Of a stretch of 64,000 bases of DNA, positions 1 through 12,600 are shown in pieces (position 1 is the first letter of the stretch; every line of letters begins with the position of its first letter). Origin of the DNA: Lineus longissimus (taxonomy: Eukaryota; Nemertea; Pilidiophora; Heteronemertea; Lineidae). The position numbers and the translations under genes are program-made. The DNA lies in contig NC_088308.1 in the NCBI RefSeq assembly GCF_910592395.1, positions 1,612,001-1,676,000 on the forward strand. Direction: 5' to 3'. A model generated the notes under the pieces. The model had not been told where the DNA came from and did not search any database. It was given only the letters and a program-made list of their open reading frames with translations.

Positions 1-1962
1 CCTGTCTCTATCTCATCAACGCGGTAAGTCTTAGTTTCAAGTTGCTAAATGGGGAACATGATATATATGTCACGAAGTTGTGTTGGACACAGTCATTTAC
101 CATACATGGCTATAGCAACAATGGCCTGAGATTGCGAATGGAACAATATCCACCCGACTTCTATAAGTAGGGTCTTTGGGCTCTGTCACACCCGTCCTGG
201 TCAGCTGCCGCGAATTTTTCCGGCTACCCAAGATCACAGACATGACCGAAACTTGGACCTCAATTGGTATACAGTCAATGGTCAAGTATGATGTTTTCAA
301 AAAACAATGATGAACAAGGAGTCGCCCATTGCATTCTATCAGGCCTTGCACATTTCAACCAAATATGTTTTCTTGATTACAGTATATTGAGGGATACCGC
401 CAAAATGACGGCCCGATAATTGATATGCTGACCACGTGGGACATCCACGTGATACCAATTGTGAATCCGGACGGGTATAACTACACGTGGACGGTGAATC
501 GGCTGTGGAGGAAAACTCGCACCCCAAATATAGGCAGCGACTGTGTTGGGACGGACCCGAATAGGAACTGGGATTTTCACTGGAGAGGTACGTGTTACTC
601 CGAAGATACTTTAACGTCTTCCAAACAATATACCAAATGTAGTTAAAAAAAAGTAGTTATCAAAGCTATGGTAACCTACTCCTGCCACAATAGTACAGTG
701 GTCAGTAGACCGCAACTTCGACTTCATTATACAAGTGAATCACTCCTCCTTTCTAGCGAAAGAAGACCCGTGCCAGATTATATACCCCGGACCATACCCT
801 TTCTCTGAGCCATGCGTCCAGGCTGTTGCGGACTATCTACTTGATAGAACCAACGTCCTCGTCTACATCAACGTGCATTCGTTCGGGCAAATGTGGTTGC
901 CATCTTGGGGGTACACTCACGAACTACCGCGAGACTTCGACGACTTGGTAAGAGATCGGCTTAATAGAATGTTTACAAGCGGGAACCATCCATGAGTCGA
1001 AAGCCAGTGGGATGTTTCTGAGTGTTTCCGTTTCATAGCGCAAGTCCTCATCGTTCGGGAATGCTGAAAAACAGAGCGACTCGTACCTCTATGTGTTAAG
1101 CCTTGCCAACTGTTATTCCCTTTGTCTTGTCCCGGCACATTCCATCGGTCCTACCTGTCAGGGAACACCGATTGAGAAAGGGGGTACAACCAAAAAGGTT
1201 ACACCAGGTCTTTTTATAGCGGAAGAGCGAGAGTAACATTGTGCAATCGTACTACATTTGTACATTATTTCAATTCAATCGAGCTTAATTTACTACTTGC
1301 TTTGCAATACAAAATTCTTAACCATGATGGGCTCAAGTATATACATGTAATCAAAAAAGGTATATTATGTTGATCTATAATGTCTATAATGTGATAATTT
1401 TGAATACATTATCAGACTTCTTCAACATGCTCTGGTTCATTACTTCAGGAAAGGGTTGCTCAACGCGCCGCCCGTGCCTCCAGAATAATATTTGGCAGCG
1501 AGTACAGAGTAGCAACCAGTGGCCAGCTTCTTGGTAAGCACCTACAGCAATTCATTCGCTCCCCTATTCCATTTAGATATATCGCAAAAGAAAAGATTGA
1601 TAATTTTTCGGACTCAATTTTGTTGTGAAAAAGTGAAGAACAAGCAAGGACCTTTACAAGCGACAACTAGTACACTGTACAGTACTCAACATCCCTGCTA
1701 CATTTTGGCATGTGTGCTAGTAACGACCATCATTCTTGATTTAAGGAATATTTCTTTTTCAGTGTCAAATAGAGGCGTTGCAAAGGACTGGATGAAGGGG
1801 GTCGCGGGTGTTAAATACACTTACACCCTTGAACTTCGAGATAGAGGACAGTACGGGTTCCTCCTTCCTGAGGATCAAATCATACCAACTGGAATTGAAA
1901 TATTTTATGCATTTGAGGCACTCTTGAATGAAGTGGAAGAAATTGAACACATTAATGCTTAG
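1..1962 (+). CDS. Zinc carboxypeptidase, M14A (carboxypeptidase A/B-like), 3' part
   Basis: Exons 1-23 (cut by the window edge), 383-587, 757-947, 1449-1533 and 1763-1962, all with AG/GT borders and compatible phases; about 233 residues to the stop. The family removes C-terminal residues from peptides, usually as a secreted digestive or processing enzyme. Visible M14 landmarks: CLYLINA just after where the HxxE zinc motif would be, the NPDGY stretch, WRKTR (Arg127 of bovine CPA numbering), DPNRNW (Asn144/Arg145), INVHSFGQ with the third zinc ligand His196, and LELRD with the general base Glu270, followed by GQYGFLLP and QIIPT. The pro-segment, signal peptide and first two zinc ligands lie off the window. 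Odd points: the position of catalytic Tyr248 appears to be Val, and the S1' specificity position 255 appears to be Lys. The family call is firm; the subtype is not. Confidence 0.93.
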
Positions 1963-4900
1963 ATTATCACCAGTCTTTTGCCTTCTCGACTAGCGGTGAA
2001 ATCGATCTACATGTATGCAGAAAAACGCGCAGAATCTGACTCAACACCTGAAACAGCGTCAGCAAGAAAAGTCATCCGCCGTAAGAAATGTTCTAAGTTT
2101 GTAGTTCCATTTTACTATAGCATGTGGCGCTCCTGTTAGGTATCAAGGACAGATTATGGGTGTTTTCTGCGCCAACACAAAACCATTTGGTCACAGCCGC
2201 GTGAAGGCACCTACCACATTCAGCAAATCCATTAGCGATCGACCAGCCGCCAACGGGTGATACATGTATGTGTTTTTATGTGTTTTTTGTGTGTTTTCTG
2301 TGGGTTTTGTTAAGCGGGCAAATCGATCGTTATTGATCTTCTCGATTCCGATATCATCACGCGCCTGTGCTACACCCGAGCCCTCACGGTGTAATGGACG
2401 TCCGTGCTGCAGAGAGAATATCGTTCGATCTGCTCGGAGATGTAAACGACTCCCCGCAGTCTCAAATATTTGCCCTTTTTATAAACCTACCCTGCACATG
2501 GAGGGTCAAGATGCAGAATACGGCGCATATGAAAATAAATGCTGGGGAAGAGCGTATATTCGACTGCATGGCAAACATCGGACTCCTTGTGTTACCCCTT
2601 CCAATTTTAGCCTAAATGATATTGTTTGCCCGGAGATCCGTCCCATTTAATGTTATTTGTCCACTTGACGGGAACTTGTTCATCTTTGATTGGGAGGGGC
2701 GTGAAAAGTGATGCTGGAGCCAACAGAGTAGTCCGATTGTCCCTCTATTGTTCTGTGCCACCCAACGTCAGCTCGGCACTGAAGTGATAATTGGCTTTGG
2801 TATTCTCCCGTGCTTGTTCGAGGACGAGACCCCTTGGTCTATTATTCGGGAAGTTAATAATGTGACTGGAGTCTCCCGTTGGCGCCAGGAAGCCTGTAGC
2901 CGGGCCGTCAATGAGCTATCAAGTGTAACACAAGGGCAGTGAAAACAGGAAGAGAATTGACATGTATATACAGACATTTTATTACTGACAATACAATGGA
3001 CATGTACAAACAATATACTCCTCTTTCACGATTTTGAATAGTACAATAAAATAAAACTTCTCATTGAGAGTGGTCAACAATGTCAACAGTGTAATGTACA
3101 AATTGTAAACCCCATTTTCTGGTGGCACAAAAACGTCACGTCAACGACGAATTTCCGAAACATTCATGACATCGGGAAGTGGGTTGGGGCATCAGAAACT
3201 GTCATTGACATTCCACGGGTATTTCCATGCTCGTCAAACTTTAGAATAATGCCCGCCGCATAAGATTAAATTTGTCATCAGATTTTCCGAATATCATTAG
3301 CATCTTAATGTCCGTTAGCTTTCAGTCATATACACACATGCAGTCGGTCTTTGCTTGTACACGGTACGGTAGATGAAAGTTTGATTGTGCGGCGGGGATT
3401 AGGCTGAAAGGAAGGGCCATAGGAAAAGACAACATTTCATAGAGCTCACATGCACAACCACACTACGTGAAAAGTAGAAGTCACTGTCCTTAAACACCTT
3501 ATAGTTCCTGAGGTTGGTGTGTAGGCCTACATACCTGATAATTGCAGTCTCTGCTAATCTGTTCTAATTTCGAGGTAGTTGATGATGAGTAGAAAGTACA
3601 GTTTAGAACAACACATTGGTGTTGTATGGCCATTTGTTACTAATTGAACAACTGAAAACAACGCTCGAAGTATCGACCAAGACTGTCGACTCCGGCGAGG
3701 GCGAGTATCGAGTTTCTTGTGCTTGAGGATGGCGCCAATCATGTTAATAGAACTTCCGGTCGTATTCGTGACTTCAACAATTTTGACGCTTTTGGATGAC
3801 TACCATGAACATATATGATCGTTTCCTTTTTTCATTATCGGTTCTTTGCACAGCTTCAATTTTATCTGTACAATGTAAAGACTCCCGCTGTGTCAAAGAT
3901 TGTTTATCATCTGTTATAGCTGTTGTGCAGCCTGGAAGTCTGAAGTCAGAAATTCTTCCGACAAAATTGAAATAAATGCCTTTGTTTTAACCACATGAAC
4001 GAAGCAGTCCTGGATTAAATAATTGTACTTTTTGTTCGATTCTCAAACCAACTTTAAATCAAGCTTACTATTTACATGAGCCGGCGATACCAAAATGATA
4101 AACCAGCATGATTAAGAGAAGTAATAAATAATTCAAAATATTGTTATATCATCTTTAATCGTCACTTTAATAATGCTGCAAGACTATTATACTCAAATAA
4201 ATATTGCTAGTGTCCACGGGCTTCTGAAAGTAGTCATAAAATCGATATGAGAATGAGAATGAGCATTTACTCTTATTTTGTCCTATATATGTATTCACTC
4301 CTTCCCTCCGCATAGTCGTAGAATGCACGACAGTAAACCTCACGTGTCGGACTATACCGGACCCAGACTCATGGGCAGCGGCGACTGCCAGACGCCAAAA
4401 ATAGTACATGTATTGTCGAAGTGCCCAGTATACACCCAAAGTGTTACATGGTGGTTTAAAGGATCAAAAGTGCGAGGGACCTTCGCCATCTTTTTTGTCA
4501 CTGGCAGCATCCATCAAGTCTTCACCAAGTGCAAGACTAGCTGCCGCACCAAAAGTGCCAGTTGCCCAGTATTAAGCCTCGCATTTTTCTAATAAAATTG
4601 TGAGATTCATTATTGTTGTTTATAGAAGTATCCAGTCTTCGACATTGCAGGGTTGATAAATATAACGTTTCTTGTGAGGTAGATGACCATGAAAATGCAA
4701 AAGACGAAATATGCGGTCGCCTGGTTATAGAACTATCCCGCAGACAACACGCGTTCCTTATTCTGATTGGTTGAATTATCATCTTGAAAGGACAGTAATT
4801 GTTGACATAGCTACCGAAAATGTTGTTTGTGTGGCAGTAGCGATTGTGACATTATTCAATCAACGATAGAATATCTTGATTAAATCAGCATAACAGAATA

Positions 4901-6635
4901 ACCCCAAGGATGCCGAACTGTGACCCAAAGGCAAAGCATGAGACACTTATTCGAAGGACAGTTTGATGCGTCTGCATGTATTACAAGGGAATTGTCTGAT
5001 CGTAAAGAGATATGGTTGAATGTTAGTCCGTGTTTCACCAATACACGTACATGTACATGTATAGGGCCTATACATGTATACATTTTTACGGCTTTTGGTG
5101 GAAGCAGGGTTCGACGTACCCATGTAGTCAGGTCTACACCCGGTACATCAGATCTTGACGGAAGTCGTTCGCAAGACAGAAAGGTACAAAGGTACATGTA
5201 CTTTGACAAGTAAACAAAACGTCACATAATCGTACGCTTGACTCACGACTGGAATCCACTCACTGTACATACACAGCTACATGCACTGTCTTATACAACT
5301 TCTAATTAAAATAGTCATATTTATGAATCAGTCTTAATAACTGGCCTCTCTTAAATAATCACTGGCAGTTTGTCAGATTAACAGCATCCTTTTAAATACA
5401 TGGACATATCACAACCATCACAATAATTTCCAGTTAGTTTCAGTTTCTTTTCACATAAAAGTATATTCGGTTAATACCAAGTCAACAATGAAATTGATGT
5501 ACACCCACCATTGGGCCTACAGGCAGTCAGTAACCACAATACATTACGCTAGTTTCTTCCTTACCTCGCAGTTAAAAGAATTCATGCCTAGCCCAATACA
5601 CGGTCCATTGTCTTCAAACACCAAGGCCCAAATCCCATTGTGAATCTTATCAAAGGCTATCAGGACAATCCTGATAACATCGACCGCCACCAAACAACTT
5701 TAGTGGGGGTCGATGGGCCTAAATCAACGTAATGTATTTCGAAAACAGGTCATTTGGCTGGTCATCCCAACAACCCTGACTGTACACCAACCATTCACAA
5801 ACCTCCCCCTTTCAATTTGTGTGAACGATGTTCGATTCAAACCCGACTATCCTTGTTTTGCATTCACTTTTGTTGGTTTTGTTGGTTGTAACCCGCGAGC
5901 GAAATCTTCCTCAGGATTAGTCCCCCGCCTTTTAATTCATTGCTAGAAACCACAACAGAGAAACAAATGAAACAGTCGAATAACTTATGCCCAGGGCGTC
6001 ATTCTCACAACTACCATATGAAAACTTGCCGGCGATATCAATTAACAATATTGGTATTGTGATGTTGCTATCCCTTCTTGCCTGTGGTCCTTTTACCCGA
6101 TCCCTCGAGTCTGGTTTGGCTCCATTAGGGCCATATGTGCTATTGTGATCGTATCGATAGATTATCTCTCAATTGTCGTCGTGATGACACTGACAATGAA
6201 TGAGAGACAAATGTCCCCGGAAGTCGAGAAGGTATAGTTCCGATTTCCTTCCCCATGGACACAATGGTGGCTTCAGATATATACACAACATGAGTTCCTT
6301 TTGTCACCATTGAAAGCAAAGTGAAAATCCATCGAAAGTTTCTTCTCCGGTTTTCTTGCCTTCATTGTGCGTATAGTCACTGTCCAACCGTATGTTACTC
6401 CCCGCAGCGAGAACATCAATACGAAGAGTATTCATAACTGTCTTTAATAACAACTTGTAAAATACCCGTAGAAAAATTGCCTCCAGTTAATAGGACGAAA
6501 GAATTCCGCTTGAAGGGCGTGGATTCATGACAAACTCGCATCGTCCCGCGGAAATCTCCGTCCCTGAGTATTTACCTACATCAATACCGGATGCAGGGTT
6601 GTGCTACGTCCGCAATTCCTAAATCCCATCGAAGC
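1963..6635. other. Intergenic, no gene recognised
   Basis: Between the carboxypeptidase stop and the end of the BMP3/GDF10 coding region. Short open frames on both strands, for example 2264-2650 plus, show no recognisable domain or convincing splice structure. The BMP3 3' UTR should extend into this stretch from 6635 downward, but I cannot fix a polyadenylation site. A perfect odd palindrome lies at 5054-5078. Confidence 0.5.
5054..5078. repeat. 25-bp palindrome built on TACATGTA
   Basis: TACATGTATAGG, one G, then CCTATACATGTA: 12-bp arms around one unpaired base. It sits in a local run of ACATGTACATGTA. The same octamer recurs through the window (for example near 11630, 15313, 27577 and 59915), so this looks like genome-wide motif enrichment, not a specific site. 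Confidence 0.6.
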
Positions 6636-9600
6636 CTATCTGCAACCGCATGAAGTGACGCTCATCCCCGGGTAATTTTTGAGAACGACATTCCGATTTT
6701 CATCGAAGTATAACAGTGTGACTGATGACATGCTGTCTGGGACACAGCAAGGCGCCGGCACGTCAGAGTTCATACCAATTGCGTGGACGATACTTTGGAT
6801 CGTGGCGTGGTTCGAAGGCCGCATACTCTGTGGAAATAGAAGCGGGAGAATGGTTTTGAATAAAAGCAGTATATGAGGGAAAACTAGTTTTTTGAAAAAA
6901 AAAAAAAAAATGAGATGAGTTTCCGACGTACGTCACTTCTTCAAACGCGTATAAAGGGTAAACTTAATTGAAAAACAGTTTTTTAAGATAGTGATAAATG
7001 AAAGTAAACGCTGGCCAAGCGTACCGTAATACGTTCCCAGTGTGAGGATGCCTTTCTACTTATTTGACCTACGTCAAACCGAGCGTCTTCAAAACGTCAA
7101 CACAACAGGTTGTTAGCAATCTAGCTGATACCCCTGACTGTGTATATTGAATTATGATTGCTCTCCGCCCCATTAATTTGTCCTGGTGTCTATTTCTGAA
7201 TCCCCATGTCGTTCAAATATTGATTTATAAACACTTGGTACTTCATTGCGTTCATCCTTCAGCTATCATCGCAAATCAAGCGGTTCTTAGGGGCATGCAA
7301 TGAACATCAAGACATTAAAGTGTCATGCGTTATTTCATCACGTTTGTGGCGAAATTCGGCTCATAAGACTGCACAGAATCTCGTAAATGCTCACATTCTC
7401 CAACGGGCTGAAGTTGGCGAACGTAACCACTTGCGTGGTTGAGTCGGGTTGCTGCAGTTTTAGTGGAAGTGGAATCACTAGGAGAGCAAACGTGAAGCAG
7501 TAGTTTTCGTGATAAACTGTCTCTTCAAAAGAAACAGCAACAAAAAGGGGATGACATCGTTTACTCACCCTCGTCAAAGGAAACGGGCATTTCCCCGCAC
7601 AGTACTGCGCTTCGAACGACTTGGGTGATATAATCCACTCACTCCACCCAATATCTGCGAAGTCTACGACAAGCTTTCGCTTCTGACAAAGTTCTTGTTG
7701 CTTTCTGCCTGTCGCTTCGTTCACCCTGCGATCGTCCCAATCATCAAGGAAGGGCAGACGACTCCCTCGGCCACGATTTCGATGTCGGTTCCGGTTCCGC
7801 CGGCGATTTTTCCGCCTCCGGTTCTTTCGGTATTTTTTAGGATAAGGTATGTACTTACGAGAGTCTTTGTTTTTACTCGAGTACCTCTCGAATGGGTCAA
7901 ACTTTTGTTTCACTTTGTCTCTGCCTTGCAAAATACCTGGGTTTGTTTTGGGGATATAGTAATTTGTCTGGTCCTTAATGGGTGGTTTTAAATCAACAAT
8001 TAACTTCACTGTCCCTTTCTTAATCCTCGATAATCCCAATTCTGGAATTTCGTTGTTGTCAATCGATCGCCTCTCGCGCGCATGACCTTCCAGTGCTTTC
8101 TTCCGGTCTGCCTCAAACATGGCGTCCGTCGGTTGCTTTGGCTTGGTTTCCTTCTTCACATTCTCACCGAAGGTTTTGAAAGCTTCTTGGAGGTCGACTT
8201 CTTTCGAAACAACCTCTTTCGACTCCTCCGGTGCCTCATCAGCCTGTTGGCCAGTCCGGTGAAGGTGCTCGTCAAGGCTTTTCCAATCTCGCGGCGTAAA
8301 CCGAGGCTGGATATGATCTAGCGTAATGTTTTGCGTATCATTAGAAAATATCACCAAGTACGGCAATGAATGTTGCTTGCTGAATTTCTTCAACGGAACA
8401 TCAACGTCACTGCGCGTTTTGAACATAATTCCGAGTAAATGCGACTTCCGCCGAAGTTTTCCGATGCTCCGCTGCATGGATTCAGTGACGTCCAACACCT
8501 GCCACCCGAATGTATCCGAACGCACTTCGGCTTTTCCGATCTTTGAAACATAAAGTGGCGCCAACTGATACATGACCAGTTCAATCCCGGTTTCGTTCCG
8601 TCTTGTCTTCATCTTTTTCTTGTACAAGTGAATCTCGGCGCTGAAGACTTTCTCAGACGACATTACCGAGCTCAGGTTGAAGATGAGGATCTTATGGCCA
8701 TTCAATTCACCTGAAAGACACAATTAAAACAGAACTTGAGTATCGTGCGGAAATAATCAAACCCATTTACCACCGATAAAAAAGGACCTCCCCACTTCAA
8801 AATGGCGATAAGGACGCCTGTTTGTGAGAATTTTATTGGTCAGCTGGCGACAAATTGCGTCGCGATCAGAGCTTCTGGCGCGGTGGATGTCTGAAAGGAA
8901 GAAACGAAATTTCGTTGAACTTTTAAGAAACAGATTTCAGCCAGCTGTATACAAACTTATTAGATACGAAATCAACAAGTGGCCTTAATATATAGTTCCT
9001 CATCCAGTAGCTTTATAGTACATGTATAACTACATATTGTATATATCATTGTAAGATTCCTTATCAAAAATGCTTCGTGATGTTATCGATGATTACGCCG
9101 CTCAGTTTAAATAACCAGTTAAGAATTACTAGTAATGGCAAAGGATTATTCGTCAAAAGAATAAAGGAATGATATTTCAATCAAGATCGGATTATATGAT
9201 GGTCCTTGGATGGAATGGACCGGCTCGTATTTTCGCGTGAAATACTTGAGCAATATGATCAATATCATTTTATAATCGTCTGGCCCAACTACAGACAGGA
9301 AGTGGTCGATCAACCAGCAATATCTCCAAAATTAGAATGGGAATCGGCAAATGATTTGGATCCACAGAAGGAGTAGCGATTGCGGCGCCAGGAATCCTGA
9401 GTCAATTGACCATGGAAGGTCGATAGAAGAACAATATCGTTATTAGGAATGATGATAGCAGATATCCGAACTGATTAGACCTAGATCCGCCATGATTTAT
9501 CAGCCTTGTGTACATTTGAATACACTGCAGTGCATATACATTGTACATGTATGAATGTTCATAACGACAAGCTATCGTGAAATCAAGTAGCTTTCAATAT

Positions 9601-12600
9601 GGTTTCAAAGAAATATCGCTGACTTTACTAATCAAATGGCCATCGCTTCTCATTGATGGACAATGGAGAGGAGTTCGTATTACCGATTCGTCACAAAGTG
9701 CCTTTGTTTATGCCTCGTCTTGAGGGAGAGTGGCCTGCAGTTTCAATCAGTCTGAATAATGCTTATGATTGTCACGCAATGGCCAAAATGATTGAAGTAT
9801 CATCTGTGATATGTCATTTGAAAGATTACAACCGATCTGTGTCTTATTCATCAACTATACGACTTTTTCTCTGCCCACATTCAGGGTGTTTTTAAGTCGT
9901 TGGACTTTCGATTTCTGACTGAGAATCTGAGAATCTGAGAATCTGAAATATATATTACGGTGTGAACTCCTCAAAGTCATTCTTACAACTGACAACCGCT
10001 GGGGACTAAAACTGTTAAGATATTCACCAACAACAAAACATCAAAGAAAGCTACAGCATAGCCTGAGGGAAAATCATTCAAATGTTTCAATTTGTAGCAG
10101 TTTGTTCTTGGCGCCTTGTAAAAAGCATCGTCGCACTTTATAGCTTGTATAGGCAATTTCCTGGCGCCTCTTAAGAACCACCGTTACTCTTGCTTTCAAA
10201 ATTTCAATATTATATATTCCAGGGAATATTTCCGATTGCATTCTCATTATCGATGTTTATGAACCAACATAATGCATTAGTATGGTTGGTGTACGTTCTC
10301 TTTTCTTACCAGGATTTCCTTGCCGCTATCTGGGCATCCAAGTACTCACTACCGGTGTGATGGCACACTTCGGCACGGTCACAACACCATCATATAACGG
10401 CTTTTCAATACAGCTGTCCATTCTCGTGAAGGCGATTATGAACAACTGACTTTTTCCTGAGCATCCCCGGCCAGGGATGCACAGAAGGCCTGGCCTTTAT
10501 TCTCACGGAGACAGTGAGTTCCGGTAACAAGATGAAAAGTGACGTACTTCTGTACAAAAAATGTCCTTTGTAGTCCCGACCTTTGTTCTGCAGATAATTT
10601 TCTATTGACTAATTATCATCCAATGAGTAACATTGTTACTATTCGATTTATCTTTTTATTTGGCGCAAATCCGTGTCCCAAATAGATCATAGAAGAATAG
10701 TAGTTTACGCAGGCCAATCCGAATTAACGCCAAAATCATAACAATCGGGAAAAAAGTTGAGCATCCATTTATTCCAAATCATGATAGAAGCTGTCATGGC
10801 AGACACTAACGTAATTAGGGTCTGGTTGTTTAAAACCAGCTATGTCACTAACTGAGCGTCATCTTTTTCTTCAGTTTGCATTATCTCTTTCAGTCAAGCT
10901 AATTGGATTTAACGCTGAGTTAGTGGATAGCATCTGGTAACTTAGCAAAATCATTGTTTGTACTGACCAGATCCGTTTATTTAGGATACCCGAGAGGGAG
11001 CAGGCTCCACCTTCAGACCGCCCACAAATAGTCTATTGGAACCAAGAGGTAAAGCCATGGGGAAAAGTAAACGTGAGTTATAGAAAGTAACTTAAGCCCA
11101 ACTGCTGCAACAGACACCAATTAACTCCGCATTCGCTTTTTCTCTTCAAAGTGGTTTTAAGTATAGTGCGTGTCTTTAAGTGGTTTGGCATTAGCGATGG
11201 CATTGTGTTAATATCTTTGGTGCCCGAACACTTTGCTTAGCGGGCCGGGGAGGAACGGCAACCAGACAAATATGAAAGGAATCTCAACTGAAGGTTAAAT
11301 TTTTCCCTTTCTACCACGTTTCACTGACTCGAAATCTTCTCGGTAAATGGGCGTCATCGTTTTAAAATGTTTCCTAGATTATCGATGATTAACACTCGAA
11401 ACGTCGTCTATCAATTTTATTAATGACCATCGTTTATATCCGTGATAACACATTGAAAAAGAATTGATTTCTATGAAATGCATGATGACATCGGCTGATA
11501 GTCAAGATAAATCAGAACCCAGTAAAGTTTACTTGACTTGCCAAGGTTCCGTCGTAATCGGCTTTTCGAAAACGTCATGCGAACGTTCTTAAAAATAGTA
11601 TCAGCAGCGGAGAGATATGATTTCAAGAACATGTACATGTATGTGTGATCCTCCCAAACTGGAGGTTACAACTGTAAGGATCGAACCTGGCAAAACTGTA
11701 ACATCCGCTGGCGAGAGCCGGTCCCGAAGCCTCCATATATCGCTCGCGCACGTGTGACAACCCATCGCCTCTGTTGTGATACGATAATTTTGATATAATC
11801 AGTACCAAATTACCGCAATAGCAATAGCGCACCGCTTGTCTAAATAGTATATTTTATAGTACAACTACCATCATGGGCTCCATTTATACCAGTTTATGAA
11901 ATTTTAATCATGTTCCGAGGACATGGTTCATAACTCGTCGATTAAGTTGACATAGTGGCGCCAAATTCTGCGATAATTCAGTTTGTAGGAAATGCGGCTG
12001 TAGTGGGCACTCAAAAGTGTCGCAGTAAAAACACATAATCGTTACTTTGTGGAAAGCACGGTTTTATGTCTCGAATGTGACAGTTTCGACTGATAACGTA
12101 CGCCGCAGCGATAGTCTTGATGTCCCTTGGTTTTGCTCGTTTATCAAAATCGGACTATGGACGTATTTTCATATATTTTATCTTTCATATAGTAATCATA
12201 TCATATGGTGTACTTGTAACTTTCATGGGGAGATCTATGTATTAAAGAGAGAGTTCTGCGGCTGATCCACCTGAGTTTTTTTGCAATTGTCACATCATTT
12301 TCTCATTGAGAAATCATTTCGAATATATGAGAGTATATACACCCATACGGCTCACACTTTATCAACAACTGCACACGAAAGCAACCAACGACAAGAACGT
12401 CACGTGCTCAAATCACAAAAAAGGAAGGCGGAGCCGGGTTGATTGGTTCCCGCCAAGCTTCCACCACAAACCTGGTTCTGGTTTCCATCCATGCCCTCCT
12501 ACTAATGAACCTGACCTTCTGGCGCGTGGTACTGGCACCTAAGCCATGTCTCGGCTCCTTGGCTCGTCATTTGTGATTAGGCCGTTTCACAAATTTATTG

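Noticed and set aside
2264-2650. 128-codon frame, and an overlapping frame containing LGDVNDSP, recalling cadherin repeats
   Set aside because: No second cadherin motif, no calcium-binding context and no splice partners; a chance resemblance.
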